Source: JAEUMW01 sp963734295 (lineage in GTDB: Bacteria; Pseudomonadota; Gammaproteobacteria; Burkholderiales; JAEUMW01). Taken from it: DNA of 64,000 nucleotides. Numbering within the stretch: position 1 is the first letter of the stretch; each line of letters starts with the position of its first letter. The stretch lies in contig CAVTGS010000011.1 of NCBI GenBank assembly GCA_963734295.1, positions 1 through 64,000 on the forward strand, in the 5' to 3' direction. The position numbers were made by a program, and so were the translations under genes. The notes under the pieces are model-generated. The model did no database searches. It worked only from the letters and a program-made list of their open reading frames with translations, and was not told the DNA's origin. Shown piece after piece: positions 61,613 to 64,000 of the stretch.

Positions 61613-62559
61613 GAGCAGGCTCTCCAGTCGAGGATCATCTTGAGGCAGGCGGGATCGCCGAAAGCCGTGCGGTAGGCTGCGGCGGCGTCCGCCGCGGCGT
61701 GCCGGTGCGTGATCAGTCCGTCGAGCGACAGCCGACCCGACTCGGCGAGCTCCTTGACGGCGACGAGATCCGGCTCGCGCCACTCGGCGGCGACGCGGAT
61801 GCGCGCCTCGCGCATGAACGCGGGCGGAAACGCGAAGGCACAGCGGCTCGTCGTAGAAGCCGGCGAGCACGATCTCGCCGCCGGGCGCGAGCCGCGCGAT
61901 CAAGCGTGTCGAGCAGCGATGCGTCGCCGCTCACGTCGTAGATCGACGCGGTAGTCGCGGCGCGCGTCCGTCGGCGGGATCGACCACCGTGTAGCCGACG
62001 GCGCCCGCCGCGCGCGTCGGGGTTGCGCTCCCAGACCACGGGCGGCGTCGCGCCCGCGACCAGCGCGAGGCGCGCGAGCAGACGCCCGAGCACGCCGTGG
62101 CCGACGATGAGATCCGGTTGCCGCGCACCGGCGCCGAACGAGCGCGTGATAGGCGGTGGCGGCCAGCGCCAGCAGAACTGCCTGCTCGCCCAGCTGCTCG
62201 CCGACCGGGACCACCTGCGATGCCCGGCACCACGACCCGCGCTGCGGCACCGCCGAACAGTCCGCGCACGTCGCCGAAGCAACGCGCGCCGGGCACGAAG
62301 ACGCGGTCGCCGACACGTGCGGCCGGCGCGCGACCCGACCTCGCGCACGCGGCCCACCGACTCGTAGCCCGGCACCAGCGGATAGCCCATGCCGGGGAAC
62401 GGCGGCATGCGGCCGGACCAGAGCAGTCGCTCGGTGCCCGTGCTGATGCCGCTCCACTCGATGTCGACCACGACGTCCCCGTCACCCGGACGGCGCCAGG
62501 TCGAGCCGGCCGAGCACGAGCTGCTCAGGCTTCTCCAGCACGACGGCAATCGTGTTCAT
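61609..62559 (-). CDS. bchC: Bacteriochlorophyllide a dehydrogenase BchC (frame-interrupted)
   Basis: Zinc-alcohol-dehydrogenase-like enzyme oxidising the C3 hydroxyethyl group to acetyl. N terminus MNTIAVVLEKPEQLVLGRLD, SGISTGTERLLWSGRMPPFP, GYPLVPGYESVGRVREVG, DLIVGHGVLGRLLARLALVA (nucleotide fold), LAPGGEIVLAGFYDEPLCF and C-terminal GDPACLKMILDWRACS. At least five frame changes. Its promoter, with paired PpsR sites, lies inside the 3' end of crtF. Confidence 0.92.
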
Positions 62560-62628
62560 CCGTTGTCTCGCGGGCCCTGCGGCTCCGCTGCTCTCTTTGG
62601 CAATCGCTGGTTGGGTGCGGAATGGCAG

Positions 62629-62672
62629 TGTCAGTCTACTATGACTGTTTATCATGTCAAGCATAGTTCACA
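62629..62672 (-). promoter_or_regulatory. bchC promoter with tandem PpsR/CrtJ operators
   Basis: Two palindromes exactly 8 bp apart: 62655-62672 is TGT-N12-ACA (6 of 6 fixed bases) and 62629-62646 is TGT-N12-ACT (5 of 6). On the minus strand a -35 TTGACA (62655-62660) and -10 TAGACT (62633-62638) with a 16-bp spacer lie within them, as at the Rhodobacter bchC promoter. The pair overlaps the crtF stop codon. Confidence 0.82.
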
Positions 62673-63850
62673 GATGCCCCTACAGCCCGTGCGACCATGA
62701 GGCAAACTTGCAACGGCATGCGGGTCGGGACCCGCCGGATGTGCCCGAAACCGGCGCGCTGCAGCAGGGTTTCGAGCTCGTCGGGGGTGCGCGGCCGTCC
62801 GCTGCCCATGGCGAGCAGGTAGAAGCCGAAATAGGCGTCACCGATCGGCTCCGCGCCCGGCGTGCCCGACATCGGCTCGGCGAGGAGCAGCGTGCCGTCC
62901 GCGGGCAGCGCGCGCCGCACGGCGCGCAACAAGCGCGAGCGCCGCAGCGTCGTCGTGGTCGTGGACCACCCGGACCAGCGAGACGATGTCTGCGCCTGCG
63001 GGCAGCGGATCCGCGAAGAAGTCGCCGCCCGCCACGCGCACGCGGTCCGCGAGCCCGGTCGTCCGCCAGTCGCGCCTCTGCACGCGCCGCCACCGCGGGC
63101 AGATCGAAGAGCATCAGGCGAAGCTGTGGCGCGCGCATCGCGGCGGCCGCGAGAAAGGCTCCTTCCCCGCCCCCGACATCGAGCAGGCAGCGATGCCCGT
63201 CCAGCGGATAGGCGTCGAGCACTTCGCCGGCGACGAGGGGCTGCGACGCGGACATGAGCGCGCGAGTACGCTGCCACCCGTTCGCCGTCGAGCGCGGCCG
63301 GCCGGTCGGCGCGGGCATACGCCCAGTAGCGGGCGAGTTCCGTGTCCGGCCGCTCCCCGCGCAGCAGGGCGACCGGATCCTCGAGATCGGCGTAGAGCAG
63401 CGCGTGGTGCTCGACCATCGCGGCAATGCCGGGATTGCCCAACAGGGCCGCGCCGAGGTCGCCCAGCCCGAAGCGGTCGTCGCCGCGCCGCTCGGCGAGC
63501 CGCAGCGACACCGCGGCGCAGAGCAGCCGCATCGTGGCCTCCTGCGACAGGGACAACCGGACGGACAGGGCCGCGACGGTCTGCGGTCCTTCGGCGAGGA
63601 TGTCGAACAGCCGCAGCCGCACGCAGGCGAGCAGCACCTGGGAATAGACGAAGCCGGCGCACAGGTCGAAGAGCGCGCGGGCGCGGCGGCGCGCGATCGG
63701 CCGCGTCAGGGGAAAGGCCGCGGCCCAGCGCTGGAACGCGGGACTTGCGAGGAGCCGATCGCGCAGGGCACGCCAACGGTCGAGCCAGGTCGATGCGGCC
63801 TGCACACCCGCGGTCCGATGCGCCGCGCCGACGTGAGCGGGTTCGAGCAA
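62657..63850 (-). CDS. crtF: Hydroxyneurosporene O-methyltransferase CrtF (frame-interrupted)
   Basis: SAM-dependent methyltransferase of the spheroidene/spirilloxanthin carotenoid branch. N-terminal dimerisation part (RALFDLCAGFVYSQVLLACV, RLRLFDILAEGPQTVAALSV), SAM motif GHRCLLDVGGGEGAFLAAAA, RVRVAGGDFFADPLPAGADI, and C-terminal FYLLAMGSGRPRTPDELETL. Frame changes near 63270, 63080 and 62930. The TTG at 63850 is the apparent start, 5 bp after the crtE stop, though an indel there could hide another. Confidence 0.88.
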   Translation of the reverse strand: MLEPAHVGAAHRTAGVQAASTWLDRWRALRDRLLASPAFQRWAAAFPLTRPIARRRARALFDLCAGFVYSQVLLACVRLRLFDILAEGPQTVAALSVRLSLSQEATMRLLCAAVSLRLAERRGDDRFGLGDLGAALLGNPGIAAMVEHHALLYADLEDPVALLRGERPDTELARYWAYARADRPAALDGERVAAYSRAHVRVAAPRRRRSARRLSAGRASLPARCRGRGRSLSRGRRDARATASPDALRSARGGGACRGATGGRPGSRTACAWRAATSSRIRCPQAQTSSRWSGWSTTTTTLRRSRLLRAVRRALPADGTLLLAEPMSGTPGAEPIGDAYFGFYLLAMGSGRPRTPDELETLLQRAGFGHIRRVPTRMPLQVCLMVARAVGASVNYA

Positions 63851-63855
63851 GCGCG

Positions 63856-64000
63856 TCAGGCCGCCTGGCGCGCGAGCTGCGGCGGCAGGAGCCCGGCGGC
63901 CTCGAGCAGGATGTGCGCGCGCAACTCACGCGGCGCCGGCGCACGGCGGGATCGACTCGATCGCGCCCGCGACCAGATGCTCGAGACGCTGAATCGCACC
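63856..64000 (-). CDS. crtE: Geranylgeranyl diphosphate synthase CrtE, C-terminal fragment (runs off the window)
   Basis: Only the last 45-48 codons are present, ending LLPPQLARQAA. The helical residues (LEHLVAGAIESIPPCAGA, then ELRAHILLEAAG) fit the C-terminal helices of CrtE after one frame change near 63925. Identification rests mainly on the conserved order crtE-crtF-bchC-bchX; the active-site Asp motifs lie beyond the window. Confidence 0.6.
   Translation of the reverse strand, partial: VRFSVSSIWSRARSSRSRRAPAPRELRAHILLEAAGLLPPQLARQAA

Overview
The window is GC-rich DNA from a purple phototrophic proteobacterium. It carries most of a photosynthesis gene cluster for bacteriochlorophyll a and a type-II reaction centre. 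A betaproteobacterium related to Rubrivivax or Rhodocyclus is my best guess, from gene order and from the coexistence of aerobic (AcsF) and anaerobic (BchE) cyclases. The taxonomy is inferred from recognised protein families, not from a search.

Layout. 1-10963 (+): central carbon genes aceE (3' part), aceF, lpdA, maeB, a C4-dicarboxylate symporter and a type-II NADH dehydrogenase. 11000-14600: an accessory patch with a cytochrome bd oxidase remnant, a toxin-antitoxin pair with its operator, a DUF1232 protein and an MFS exporter. 14648-19251 (-): lactate permease and FAD/Fe-S D-lactate dehydrogenase. 19783-22739 (+): HD-GYP and EAL cyclic-di-GMP proteins. 22834-26456 (-): bchE-hemN-bchJ. 26744-37841: regulatory and late-pigment block with heme oxygenase (+), bacteriophytochrome, a first PpsR, a small membrane protein, tspO, bchP, a PucC-like protein, bchG, a second PpsR and aerR (all -). 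38080-52465 (+): bchFNBHLM-lhaA-puhABC-orf-acsF-puhE. 53301-64000 (-): crtE (partial), crtF, bchCXYZ, pufQ, pufBALMC.

How it works together. BchE/HemN (low oxygen) and AcsF (oxygen) feed the BchH/BchM and BchLNB/BchXYZ/BchF/BchC/BchG/BchP route to bacteriochlorophyll. LhaA, the PucC-like protein, PuhB, PuhC and PuhE assemble LH1 and the reaction centre encoded by pufBALMC and puhA. Two PpsR repressors each sit beside a different likely antirepressor: a bacteriophytochrome of the RpBphP1 type with its heme oxygenase, and the B12-binding AerR. Operators of the form TGT-N12-ACA occur in pairs 8 bp apart upstream of bchF and bchC, and an FNR-type box lies upstream of bchE.

Most notable points: the reaction-centre cytochrome PufC carries a C-terminal OmpA-like domain; there are two PpsR/antirepressor pairs, and only one PpsR keeps the redox cysteine in its DNA-binding region; E3 of pyruvate dehydrogenase has two lipoyl domains.

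Caveat: many genes are broken by single-base indels, densest at 2-5.2, 8.2-9.0, 40-51.6 and 57.5-64 kb, while neighbours are intact. Because protein similarity and start/stop overlaps persist across the breaks, I read most of them as sequence or assembly errors and annotate such loci as single genes.
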